Source: a virus. From it: a DNA stretch of 58,306 nt. Positions 7,092 through 14,558 of the stretch are shown here, one piece after another. The translations under genes were made by a program, and so were the position numbers. The notes under the pieces were generated by a model, which worked only from the letters and a program-made list of their open reading frames with translations, made no database searches and was not told the DNA's origin. The number at the start of each line of letters is the position of its first letter. The stretch's first letter is position 1. The stretch spans positions 1-58,306 of the IMG/VR virus record IMGVR_UViG_3300005841_000038; one strand, given 5' to 3'.

Positions 7092-7675
7092 TGGAGGGCA
7101 ACGTGATTCGTCCACCAGAGCAGACTTGGATCGACGGCATGAGGCCGCCCGACGTGCCTGACGTCGAGCCGGTCAAGCTCGCGATCTACCACTGGCTCGA
7201 TCGCAAGGTAAATCAGAAGCGTGCTGCCGAGGAGACTCGCGCGGCGCACGCCGCGATGATCGCCTCGCTTGCGGAGGCCAAGCTCGATTGGCATCCGTAC
7301 ACCGATCCGAGCAATGGCCGGAAGCGGCGCGTGTGGATTGCCAAGGAGCCCAAGGCCAAGACGAGCGTGGTCGTCGAGTTCAAGCCCAAGCGCGGCCGCA
7401 AGCGACGCGGCGGCGCGGATCGCTCGGCCGATGCGGTCATCGATCCAGACGCCGAGCCCAAGGAGGACGCCAGGGTTGAGTCACGCCGCGTGCCGCGCAA
7501 GAGCGTCGAGGACGACATCGACCCGATGCGCAAGATCCGCGAGGGCATGAAGGGCGGCGTGCTCGACGACGCCGAAGCTGCGCAGCGCGGCGAGCTGCCA
7601 CCGCCGACGCACGCCAATGGCGTGAGCGTGGGCCGGGCCATCAAGCGGCCCAAGAAGCGGAGCAAGCGCAAGTGA
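7088..7675 (+). CDS. Basic hypothetical protein
   Basis: Protein of 195 residues from GTG 7088 (GTGA overlap). GTG 7103 is an alternative with GGAGG five bases upstream. The N-terminal 90 residues look folded (PVKLAIYHWLDRKVNQKRAAEETRAA...); the rest is strongly basic and probably disordered, ending in a lysine-rich tail (KRPKKRSKRK). It may bind nucleic acid. It sits in the early operon after the methylase. Confidence 0.6.
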   Translation: MMEGNVIRPPEQTWIDGMRPPDVPDVEPVKLAIYHWLDRKVNQKRAAEETRAAHAAMIASLAEAKLDWHPYTDPSNGRKRRVWIAKEPKAKTSVVVEFKPKRGRKRRGGADRSADAVIDPDAEPKEDARVESRRVPRKSVEDDIDPMRKIREGMKGGVLDDAEAAQRGELPPPTHANGVSVGRAIKRPKKRSKRK

Positions 7676-7857
7676 CGATCGCTGCGCGCACCAAGCAATC
7701 GGCGTCGGTGCTGTGCGCCGATCCGAAGACCGTCTCGATCAAGCGGCTGGCGTGGGCATTTGGCTGCGCCAAGCGCGACAGCGAGGAGGAACAGGCGCTC
7801 TATGTGGCGCTGGTCGAACGCGTGCTCAAGTCGCGTCACGCCAGGGAGGGCACATGA
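7672..7857 (+). CDS. Hypothetical 61-residue protein
   Basis: GTG 7672 overlaps the previous stop, and its TGA overlaps the next ATG. It is short, helical and charged (KRLAWAFGCAKRDSEEEQALYVALVERVLKSR). No family is recognised; its reality rests on the tight overlaps. Confidence 0.55.
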   Translation: MTIAARTKQSASVLCADPKTVSIKRLAWAFGCAKRDSEEEQALYVALVERVLKSRHAREGT

Positions 7858-8006
7858 AGAGCCGATCGCTTCAGGTGGCCGAGCTCAAGGCGGCCAACGA
7901 GCGACTGTCCGCGCAGCTGTTCAAGGCGCTTGCCGATCTCGCAGCGGCAAACGCCGAGATCAGGCAGCTGCGCCGAGAGCTTGGGCAAGGGCTTGGTGCG
8001 CAGTGA
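7854..8006 (+). CDS. Short coiled-coil protein
   Basis: ATG 7854 gives 50 residues with heptad-like leucines (LQVAELKAANERLSAQLFKA, then DLAAANAEIRQLRREL). It overlaps both neighbours by four bases. It is probably a helical dimer; function unknown. Confidence 0.55.
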   Translation: MKSRSLQVAELKAANERLSAQLFKALADLAAANAEIRQLRRELGQGLGAQ

Positions 8007-8470
8007 TCATCGACGTCGCGAATCTCGATCCCGAGCTCGTGCCCAACTGCACGCTCGAGTGCGAGTGTGGCCGGCCCAAGCAGCGCACGCTCGAGTGCTG
8101 TTCGCGATGTCGCTATCTCGATGTCGGCTCGCCCGTCGCCACGCCATTTGCCAACGGCTACACGACGGGACGCCACGGGCAGATCATCGCTGCGCTACGC
8201 GGCACCGATGGTCTCACCGTCCTCGAGCTCTGCCGCGAGCTCGGGCTCAACACGGACAACAACAACGGCCGGGTCTCGATGCTGCGCACGATGAAGCTGT
8301 TGATCAGGCAGCGCCGCGTCCGCCGCGTGTGGCTCGAGGCCGACGTCCACGAGCTGGATCCGGCGCGGCTTGGTAAGGCGCCAGAGCGGCTCGGTCGGCG
8401 TCGGGCGAATCAGGGCAGCTGGCTGTACTTGCTCGATGGACTCAGCGAGCTCGAATGGAGGTCTTCGTAA
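8003..8470 (+). CDS. Zinc-ribbon / winged-helix-like protein
   Basis: Protein of 155 residues from GTG 8003. N-terminal Cys cluster C-T-L-E-C-E-C-G ... C-C-S-R-C is a likely zinc ribbon. Residues about 55-110 resemble a winged helix (RHGQIIAALRGTDGLTVLELCRELGLNTDNNNGRVSMLRTMKLL). It is likely a DNA-binding protein of the early operon; regulatory role is inferred. Confidence 0.6.
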   Translation: MIIDVANLDPELVPNCTLECECGRPKQRTLECCSRCRYLDVGSPVATPFANGYTTGRHGQIIAALRGTDGLTVLELCRELGLNTDNNNGRVSMLRTMKLLIRQRRVRRVWLEADVHELDPARLGKAPERLGRRRANQGSWLYLLDGLSELEWRSS

Positions 8471-8970
8471 TGTCGGATGAGCTGATAGTCAGTAGAGCCA
8501 CCGATCCGGAGAGCGTTGCTGCGATCGTTGACGATCAATTGCGAGCTCAGCTCGAATTCCTGAGCGGGCAGAATGTTTCGTTTCGCGAGGTCAATGCTTC
8601 GCTTCGTGCAGAGCTTGAGCGCGTGCGCTCTAGCTGCCCCAAATGCGAGCAGCTGGAAGCGCGACTCAAGATCGCAGGTCTTCAATCTCAGCAGGCTCGA
8701 TGCGAGCAGCTGGAAGTAAGGCTTGAAGAGCTGACAAACGAAAACAAACTCAAGACCGCCGATCTTCGACGACTTCAAGCCGAGCGAGATCCAGAGCGCA
8801 TTGCCGCAGCTATCGCTGAGGCATGCGAGCGCACACGTGTTTCTGCAGATGCTGAGATCGCTAAGCTGCGCTCCGACAACGCTCAGCTCGTAGCTGAATG
8901 TCGTGAGCTGAAAGCCTCCAAGAAGAAATTACGCGAGGCACTCGAGCGTGCACGCGAGGTCGGCAAATGA
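8470..8970 (+). CDS. Coiled-coil protein
   Basis: Protein of 166 residues. ATG 8470 is preferred to 8455 because GGAGG lies eight bases upstream and a TAATG overlap couples it to the previous gene. It is nearly all helical coiled coil, with a repeated C-x-x-L-E/CEQLE pattern (CPKCEQLEARLK, then RCEQLEVRLEEL). No enzymatic motif. Its codon use is less GC-biased than its neighbours, a possible sign of later acquisition. Confidence 0.6.
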   Translation: MSDELIVSRATDPESVAAIVDDQLRAQLEFLSGQNVSFREVNASLRAELERVRSSCPKCEQLEARLKIAGLQSQQARCEQLEVRLEELTNENKLKTADLRRLQAERDPERIAAAIAEACERTRVSADAEIAKLRSDNAQLVAECRELKASKKKLREALERAREVGK

Positions 8971-9293
8971 TCCGCGTCATCCTCGAGAGTCCGTTCGCGG
9001 GCGACACCGAGCGCTACCTCCGCTACCTTCGCGCGGCGATGCGCGACTGCCTGCATCGTGGCGAAGCACCGTTCGCATCGCACGCGCTCTACACGCAACC
9101 CGGCGTGCTCGATGATGACTCCGTCACCGAGCGGGCGCTCGGCATCGAGGCGGGCTTTGCCTGGCGCCACGTCGCCGATAAGACCGTCGTGTACATGGAC
9201 CTCGGGATCTCGAGCGGCATGCAGGCCGGCATCGATCACGCGATGGAACTCGGCCTGCGCGTCGAGTTTCGTCGGCTCGAGGGCTGGCCGTGA
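8967..9293 (+). CDS. DUF7768-like protein (deoxyribosyltransferase-like fold)
   Basis: Protein of 108 residues from ATG 8967. It matches the phage DUF7768 pattern: VILESPFAGD, then CLHRGEAPFASHALYTQPGVLDD, then ERALGIEAG and TVVYMDLGISSGMQAGIDHA. The family resembles nucleoside 2-deoxyribosyltransferases; the actual substrate is unknown. A more distant relative with the same fold signature lies at 41251. Confidence 0.7.
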   Translation: MIRVILESPFAGDTERYLRYLRAAMRDCLHRGEAPFASHALYTQPGVLDDDSVTERALGIEAGFAWRHVADKTVVYMDLGISSGMQAGIDHAMELGLRVEFRRLEGWP

Positions 9294-9844
9294 TCCTCGG
9301 CCTCGACACTGGACTTGGTACGTGCGGTTGGGCGCTGCTCGATGAGTCGCGCTGCGAGTTCCTCGATCTCGGTGTTGTGATCCAGCGCCGCAAGCCAAGC
9401 ATGCTGCTGACGATTGATCGCGAACGGCGCGCCAACATCCAAGCCGAGATCATCGCAGCCAAGGCGCCCGGCTGCTCAGCGATCGCGGTTGAGCGGATGA
9501 GCTTCCCGCCAGGTGCCGGAATCAAGGCTGCAGTTCCGATCGCGCTGTCATGGGGCATCGTGGTTGGCATCGCTGCGACGATGAATCCACGCCCGCGCCT
9601 CTACACGCTGTCGCCGCAGAAGTGGCAGCGCGAGGTGTGTCCCAACGTCAAGGGCGCAGTCGACTACGAGACGCTTGCGACGGCGGTCGGCTGGCACATT
9701 CTCAAGCGCCACCCGCGTGCGGCTGACAAGCTGCGCGCGATTCCCGATGAACAGAAGCAGCACGCGATCGATGCTGCGATGATCGCGCTCGTCGCCGGAC
9801 TAAGGCCGCATCGCTGTGATGTCGTCGGCGAGGTGCAGCTGTGA
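9290..9844 (+). CDS. RuvC-like Holliday junction resolvase
   Basis: Protein of 184 residues from GTG 9290. RNase-H-fold nuclease motifs in RuvC order: ILGLDTGLGTCGWALLD (first Asp), SAIAVERM (Glu), and a C-terminal HAIDAAMIAL (last Asp with His). Length equals bacterial RuvC (about 170-185). It probably resolves branched replication or recombination intermediates before packaging. It is the last clearly enzymatic gene of the rightward early block. Confidence 0.8.
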   Translation: MILGLDTGLGTCGWALLDESRCEFLDLGVVIQRRKPSMLLTIDRERRANIQAEIIAAKAPGCSAIAVERMSFPPGAGIKAAVPIALSWGIVVGIAATMNPRPRLYTLSPQKWQREVCPNVKGAVDYETLATAVGWHILKRHPRAADKLRAIPDEQKQHAIDAAMIALVAGLRPHRCDVVGEVQL

Positions 9845-10233
9845 AGGTGATCGATCCCGGCCATTGCTATGAGCTCGCCACGCTCGACGGCTACGGGCAT
9901 CCCGAGCGGCTGCAATTCGTGAAGCGAATCGGTCCGGGCTATCCGGGCAATGAGCCACCGGCGCGTGCGGGCACAACGATTCAAGAGGTCGTGCGCGTGC
10001 TGATCGATCGGCTGCGCTACGTTCAGCGACAGGCGACTGCGCTCGACGACTTCGAGTCGATCGCGGATGACGCGACCGCGATCAGTTATCTGCGTGATGT
10101 CCTCGCGCTCCTCGAGCAACGAGCTGCGCGCCGGCATGGTCGCGATCTTTGTGCGAGCGCGATCGCGCGAATCGAGCAAGAGCCGGTGTGCACGCGGTGC
10201 GGTCACATCCGTTGCGAGGAAGATTGCCGGTGA
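9841..10233 (+). CDS. Conserved phage protein with GTTxxEVVxVLIDR motif
   Basis: Protein of 130 residues from GTG 9841. It shows the pattern of a small family common in phages of proteobacteria: FVKRIGPGYPGNEPP, AGTTIQEVVRVLIDRLRYVQRQ, then ATAISYLRDVLALLEQRAARR. A Cys/His tail (CTRCGHIRCEEDC) is added. In other phages such genes often lie near Acb2-like genes (from memory); no function is assigned. Confidence 0.6.
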   Translation: MKVIDPGHCYELATLDGYGHPERLQFVKRIGPGYPGNEPPARAGTTIQEVVRVLIDRLRYVQRQATALDDFESIADDATAISYLRDVLALLEQRAARRHGRDLCASAIARIEQEPVCTRCGHIRCEEDCR

Positions 10234-10460
10234 TGGGGATCCTGATCGTCACCTTCCTGCTCGGCTACGCCGCGCATGAGCTCGTTGCCACGCGATCGCG
10301 ACGAGCACACCGGCCGCGCGCGGCGCTGCTTCGACTGCCGGATCCGGGCGCGCACCGCTGCGAGTATGCACGCGAGAAGAAACTCGGCCTCATGTGCAAG
10401 ACGTGCAGACGGCCACCGCCCACGCCGATGCCGGGTCCCGGCATGCCGAGGCTCGGATGA
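10230..10460 (+). CDS. Small single-TM protein
   Basis: Protein of 76 residues from GTG 10230 (or ATG 10233). An N-terminal membrane segment (GILIVTFLLGYAAHELV) is followed by a basic region with C-x(n)-C-x-x-C and a Pro-rich tail. Function unknown. Confidence 0.5.
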   Translation: MMGILIVTFLLGYAAHELVATRSRRAHRPRAALLRLPDPGAHRCEYAREKKLGLMCKTCRRPPPTPMPGPGMPRLG

Positions 10461-10503
10461 TGTGCCGCGGTGTACGACAACCGGACGTCTCACGAGGCGC
10501 ACA

Positions 10504-10998
10504 GTGGTGAGCGTCAGCACGTCGTGCCATCCTGCCGTTGTGCGAGGGCCACAGCGCTCCGTGCGACTCCGTGTGATCGGCGGCTTCGTCGAGCTCCGCG
10601 ATGATGTGCCGGCGACGCGTGCCGAGTGTCCGTCCGGCAGGCCGTGCGGTCATGTCAAATGTCCGTGGCACCTCTGGCGCGTCGACGGCGTCGATCAGCC
10701 AGGCCGACCACGCACGAGCACGAGCACGCGCCACCGCGGCGAGCAACGACCGACCGAGCTCCGTCCGGTGTGGATGGAGTGGCCGTTGCCGCCGAGCTGC
10801 TTCCTTGACGCGCTCGAGATGGCGCGACGCGAGGGCTGGAACCTGCAGAAGATGGCGCTGGTATTCGACGTCACCCGACGCGGGATGAAGTACCTGCTCC
10901 AAAAGTCGATCACCAAGGTCAAGCGCGCGGGTGTGGGCCTGCGTGAATTCACTGACGCTGCCGAATCTGGCCGTGGCACGCTGGTCGCCGATGAGTGA
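10504..10998 (+). CDS. Second sigma-region-4-like regulator (paralogue of the 2202 gene)
   Basis: Protein of 164 residues from GTG 10504 (GTG 10507 also possible). It shares with the 2202 product the RAEC motif, a C-x-x-V-K-C-P-W-H-L metal-site-like motif, and a C-terminal helix-turn-helix (WNLQKMALVFDVTRRGMKYLLQKSITKVKR). The recognition helix differs, suggesting a different DNA target. It directly precedes the terminase genes, where a late-gene activator is usual. Late-promoter recognition is inference. Confidence 0.6.
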   Translation: MVSVSTSCHPAVVRGPQRSVRLRVIGGFVELRDDVPATRAECPSGRPCGHVKCPWHLWRVDGVDQPGRPRTSTSTRHRGEQRPTELRPVWMEWPLPPSCFLDALEMARREGWNLQKMALVFDVTRRGMKYLLQKSITKVKRAGVGLREFTDAAESGRGTLVADE

Positions 10999-11440
10999 CC
11001 GTCCGGATCCGCGCGGCCCGTATGGCAAGGGCTTTCCTAAGGGTGTCAGCGGCAACCCAGGAGGACGTAAGCGCGGTGCGGAGCGACGGTTTCGCGATGT
11101 CGTCGAGAGTCGCAAGTACACGGCCAAGGATGGCAGCGAGCACACCGGCCTCGACGCGCTCGCACATGTGCTGCTCGACATCGCGTTTGACCACGAGGAG
11201 CGGGCGCACAGCCGGATCCACGCCGCATGCCGCTACGTCGATCGCGGCTGGGGTGCGGTCAAGCAGTCGGTGCAGATCACGGCCGACACCCAGACAGCCG
11301 TGACGGATGATTTCGATCCTACGAAGATGTCGGATACCCAGCTGCGCGAGGCACTCGGTGCGATCGGTACGCTGAAACGGCTCGGTGCGGTTGCGGCTGC
11401 CGAGGATGCGCCCGCCGATGGTGGCCCTACCGAGCATTGA
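10991..11440 (+). CDS. Terminase small-subunit-like protein (DUF5681)
   Basis: Protein of 149 residues from ATG 10991. The N-terminus has the DUF5681 signature (KGFPKGVSGNPGGRKRG), a basic motif seen in small proteins next to large terminases. The rest is helical and acidic at the C-terminus. Overlap with the large terminase fits a DNA-recognition or packaging-initiation role. Confidence 0.65.
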   Translation: MSDRPDPRGPYGKGFPKGVSGNPGGRKRGAERRFRDVVESRKYTAKDGSEHTGLDALAHVLLDIAFDHEERAHSRIHAACRYVDRGWGAVKQSVQITADTQTAVTDDFDPTKMSDTQLREALGAIGTLKRLGAVAAAEDAPADGGPTEH

Positions 11441-12980
11441 TTTTGACGAGCTCGATGCCAAGGAGCGCAGGCTCCTTGCCGAGCTTATGCAACGGAGCTT
11501 TCGCGATTTCGCGGAGTTCTTTTGGCCGCAGCTCACCAACCTGCCATGGCCCGAGAACACCGCGACGCAGGCGCTGTGTGCGGCTCTACAGGCGGTTGCG
11601 GATGGTCGGATCTGGCGGCTGCTCGTTGCGATTGCACCAGGTATCGGCAAGAGCTCGATGCTCGCGCTTTATTCGGCGTGGCGGTTTGCCCGGCGCGGCG
11701 ACTGGCGCGGTCTGCACGGCATGGCGGCGGCCAACGATGCCAACCGCGAGAGCGCACGCGTTCGCCGTCTCGTTACGAGCGATGACTTCGTGTGGCTATT
11801 CCCGCATGTCCAGCTCGCCGACGACGAGCAGACCATCCAAGCATGGGCGACCTCAACTGGTGGGCGCTACTTCGCGGTGGGTCGCGATTCGGCCGTCACC
11901 AGCAAGCGCGTTCTCGAGCTCGTGATCGACGATCCGATGACCGCGGCTGACCGTCGTAGCAAGGCTGCGCGTGACGAGGTGTGGACGTGGCTCGATGAGT
12001 CGCTGACATCTCGTCTCGACGGTGATCGGGCACCCATGATCATCGTGGCGCAGCGGCTCGATCGCGATGACGTACATGCTCGCTGTCGGGCGAGCGGGCA
12101 GCCGTGGTGCATGCTCGAGCCGGCGGCGGAGCGCGATGGCCGCGGCTTGCAGCTGTTTGATCACGCAGGCGAGCTCGTCTGGGAGGATCCGCGGCAGCCC
12201 GGGGAGCTCATCGCAACACAAATGCTCTCGCATGAAAAGCTCGCCGGTCTCTCGCGCTCGGTGCGCGTCACGCAGTTTCAACAGCGCCCCGAGGAGGATG
12301 CTGGCGGTGGCACGATCGCGCGCGATGCGTGGCGGTTCCATGCACCCGCCGGTGCAAATCCGAATGCGTCACGTCCCGATGGCTGCGCCAAGCCGTACGA
12401 GTCACCCACGGTGGTCACGCCGTCGTCGTTTGCGGCAATCGTGATCTCCGTGGATCCGACATTCGGCGGCACTTCGAACGAAAACGATTTCTGTTCGATC
12501 CAGGTCTGGGGGCTTGCGCGCGTCAAGGCGTCGACGTTGCTGATTCCCAACCTTGTCGGGGATGCCACCGTGAACGCCTACTACCTGCTCGCGCGCTGGC
12601 ACGAGAGAGCGAAACAGCTCGTCCAGCGAGATGCGATCAGGGAGATGCGGAAGCGGTTTCCGCGTTCAACGATCGTGCTTGAGTTGACCGCGGGTGGTCG
12701 CGGCATTGATGAGATCTTCGAGGCTGAGGGCATCAGGAACGTAGAAGGCGAGACGCCGACGACCGCAAAGGCAGCGCGCCTCGATAACGTGTCGCCCGAG
12801 ATCGAGCAGGGGTTGGCGTTTTTGCCGATCGGCATGGCGGACCTGCAGGGCTTCGTGGACGAGCTCGCCGGGATGACCGTGCACGATGACGATATGGACG
12901 CATGCTCGCAGGCAATTCATTGGCTCAAGGTCAAGGCGCCACCCGATGCCCGGTCCCGCTGGAAAGTGCTGAGCTCGTAA
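11418..12980 (+). CDS. terL: Terminase large subunit
   Basis: Protein of 520 residues from ATG 11418. Packaging ATPase: Walker A APGIGKSS near residue 73, Walker B LELVIDDPMT near 168. RNase-H-like nuclease: ISVDPTFGG near 345, VLELTAGGRGIDEI near 422, and DDDMDACSQAIHW near 490 supply the acidic residues. It cuts and pumps concatemeric DNA into proheads through the portal encoded next. Length is normal for the family. Whether it packages by headful or at specific sites cannot be read from sequence. Confidence 0.92.
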   Translation: MVALPSIDFDELDAKERRLLAELMQRSFRDFAEFFWPQLTNLPWPENTATQALCAALQAVADGRIWRLLVAIAPGIGKSSMLALYSAWRFARRGDWRGLHGMAAANDANRESARVRRLVTSDDFVWLFPHVQLADDEQTIQAWATSTGGRYFAVGRDSAVTSKRVLELVIDDPMTAADRRSKAARDEVWTWLDESLTSRLDGDRAPMIIVAQRLDRDDVHARCRASGQPWCMLEPAAERDGRGLQLFDHAGELVWEDPRQPGELIATQMLSHEKLAGLSRSVRVTQFQQRPEEDAGGGTIARDAWRFHAPAGANPNASRPDGCAKPYESPTVVTPSSFAAIVISVDPTFGGTSNENDFCSIQVWGLARVKASTLLIPNLVGDATVNAYYLLARWHERAKQLVQRDAIREMRKRFPRSTIVLELTAGGRGIDEIFEAEGIRNVEGETPTTAKAARLDNVSPEIEQGLAFLPIGMADLQGFVDELAGMTVHDDDMDACSQAIHWLKVKAPPDARSRWKVLSS

Positions 12981-12982
12981 TG

Positions 12983-13015
12983 CTGTCCCGCTCATCGGGC
13001 GCGCCCGCACGCTGC
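12983..13015 (+). promoter_or_regulatory. Late promoter candidate 1 (before portal)
   Basis: TAATGCTGTCC with CTGTCC at 12983-12988, an 18-bp spacer, then GCACGCTGC at 13007-13015. The second box ends four bases before the GTG start at 13020, and there is no ribosome binding site. It is member one of a six-copy motif found in the gaps of the structural and lysis region. Confidence 0.55.
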
Positions 13016-13019
13016 GTGC

Positions 13020-14558
13020 GTGGCCGACGAACCGAGTAACGAGCGAACGGCGAATGGACGGTTTGCTCCGGGTAATTCCGGTCGGAAACGGTCAAAGCAT
13101 CGGCGCGAAGAGCGGCGCGATGGCTTCGTCAATGTGTTCCTGGGGCACGGCACCGAGCGCGATCGCGCAACCGCTACGCACCACTTCACGAATGCGGTTC
13201 TCGACTTCGAGGCGATCGATCTGCGGCGTGGCAACTGGCTGGCCAAGCGGATTGTCGAGATGTTGCCAGCGGATGCGTTTCGTCGCGGCTACGATCTCAA
13301 GCTCGACGACAAGGAAACCGCCGAGGAGATCCAGGGCGCGCTCGAGGAGCTCGACCTCGACGCCAAGATGGTTGCCGCGTGCCAGATGGAGCGCTGCTGC
13401 GGTGGCGCGGCGCTGTTCCCGGTGCTCGATGGCGCGCAGGGCGAGCTCGCCGCGCCGCTTGACGATACCCGCATCACCGCGGTGCGCGCGCTGCATCTCT
13501 ACGAGCCGCGCGAGCTCTACCCGGCGAGCTGGTACACCGACATCACGAATCCCAAGTTCGGTCTGCCCGAGACCTACCGGCTCGATCCGCTGTCGGGCGG
13601 CGCGCCGATCGCGGTAGCTCGGCCGATCATTCACGAGTCCCGGATGGCGATCTTCCCGGGCATCCGGGTCACACGCGAACCGCTGCACGGTCAGCGTTGG
13701 GGCTGGGGCGACAACGTGCTCACGCCGGTCAACGACGTGATCCAAAACTTCGGCCTCACGTGGGGCTCGGTCGCGGCGCTGCTTCACGACTTCGCGCAAG
13801 GCGTGATCAAGCTCGACCAGTTGATCGAGATGCTCAAGGAGGACGACGGCGAGAAGCTCGTGCAGAAGCGGCTCGCGGTGATGGATATGGCGCGGTCGAG
13901 CTTGCGCGCGATGGTGCTCGACAAGAACGATGAGTTCTCGCGGACGACCACGCCGGTGTCCGGGCTCGCCGAGCTCGTCATTCAGCTGTCCGAGATGGTC
14001 TCGGCTTCCGCTGACACGCCGCGCACGCGGCTATTCGGCACGAGCCCGGCTGGACTCAATGCGACCGGCAAGAGCGACGATGATGGCTGGAACGATCGCG
14101 TCAACGCCGAGCAGGCGCGCCGAGAGTGCCCGCTCGAGTTTCTGATCGGCCTGGTCATCAAGTCGAGCGAGGGTCCGACGGGTGGCAAGGAGCCCGATCT
14201 GTGGAGCGTGCAATGGCGTCCGCTCGATGACCCGGACGAGAAGCAGATCGCCGAGACCCGCAAGCTCAACGCCGAGGCGGACAAGATCTGGTTCGAGATG
14301 GGCGCGGTGTCGAGCGACGACGTCGCTAGATCGCACTGGGGCGGCGACACCTACTCGGCGGATCTCACGGTCGACTTCAAGGCGCGTGAGGAGCAGAAGA
14401 AAATCGACGAGGAGCAGGCGAAACTGCTTGATGCCCAGGCGCTCGCCGCGATGGGCCGGCAGCCGCCCAACGGGGCCAACGGCACCAACGGTAAGCAGCC
14501 ACCGAATGGTGCGAACGGCGCCAACGGTAAGCCGGCCCCGGCGCCGACGGAGCCGTAA
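13020..14558 (+). CDS. Portal protein (DUF1073 / phage_portal_3 type)
   Basis: Protein of 512 residues from GTG 13020. It matches the DUF1073 portal family: IDLRRGNWLAKRIVEMLPADAFR near the start, RWGWGDNVLTPVNDVIQN in the middle, and the diagnostic RLFGTSPAGLNATGKSDDDGW. It forms the dodecameric ring through which DNA enters and to which the tail joins. The C-terminus ends in Asn/Gly-rich repeats (GANGTNGKQPPNGANGANGK), probably a flexible tail. No Acb1 fusion, which some DUF1073 portals carry, is seen. Confidence 0.85.
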   Translation: MADEPSNERTANGRFAPGNSGRKRSKHRREERRDGFVNVFLGHGTERDRATATHHFTNAVLDFEAIDLRRGNWLAKRIVEMLPADAFRRGYDLKLDDKETAEEIQGALEELDLDAKMVAACQMERCCGGAALFPVLDGAQGELAAPLDDTRITAVRALHLYEPRELYPASWYTDITNPKFGLPETYRLDPLSGGAPIAVARPIIHESRMAIFPGIRVTREPLHGQRWGWGDNVLTPVNDVIQNFGLTWGSVAALLHDFAQGVIKLDQLIEMLKEDDGEKLVQKRLAVMDMARSSLRAMVLDKNDEFSRTTTPVSGLAELVIQLSEMVSASADTPRTRLFGTSPAGLNATGKSDDDGWNDRVNAEQARRECPLEFLIGLVIKSSEGPTGGKEPDLWSVQWRPLDDPDEKQIAETRKLNAEADKIWFEMGAVSSDDVARSHWGGDTYSADLTVDFKAREEQKKIDEEQAKLLDAQALAAMGRQPPNGANGTNGKQPPNGANGANGKPAPAPTEP

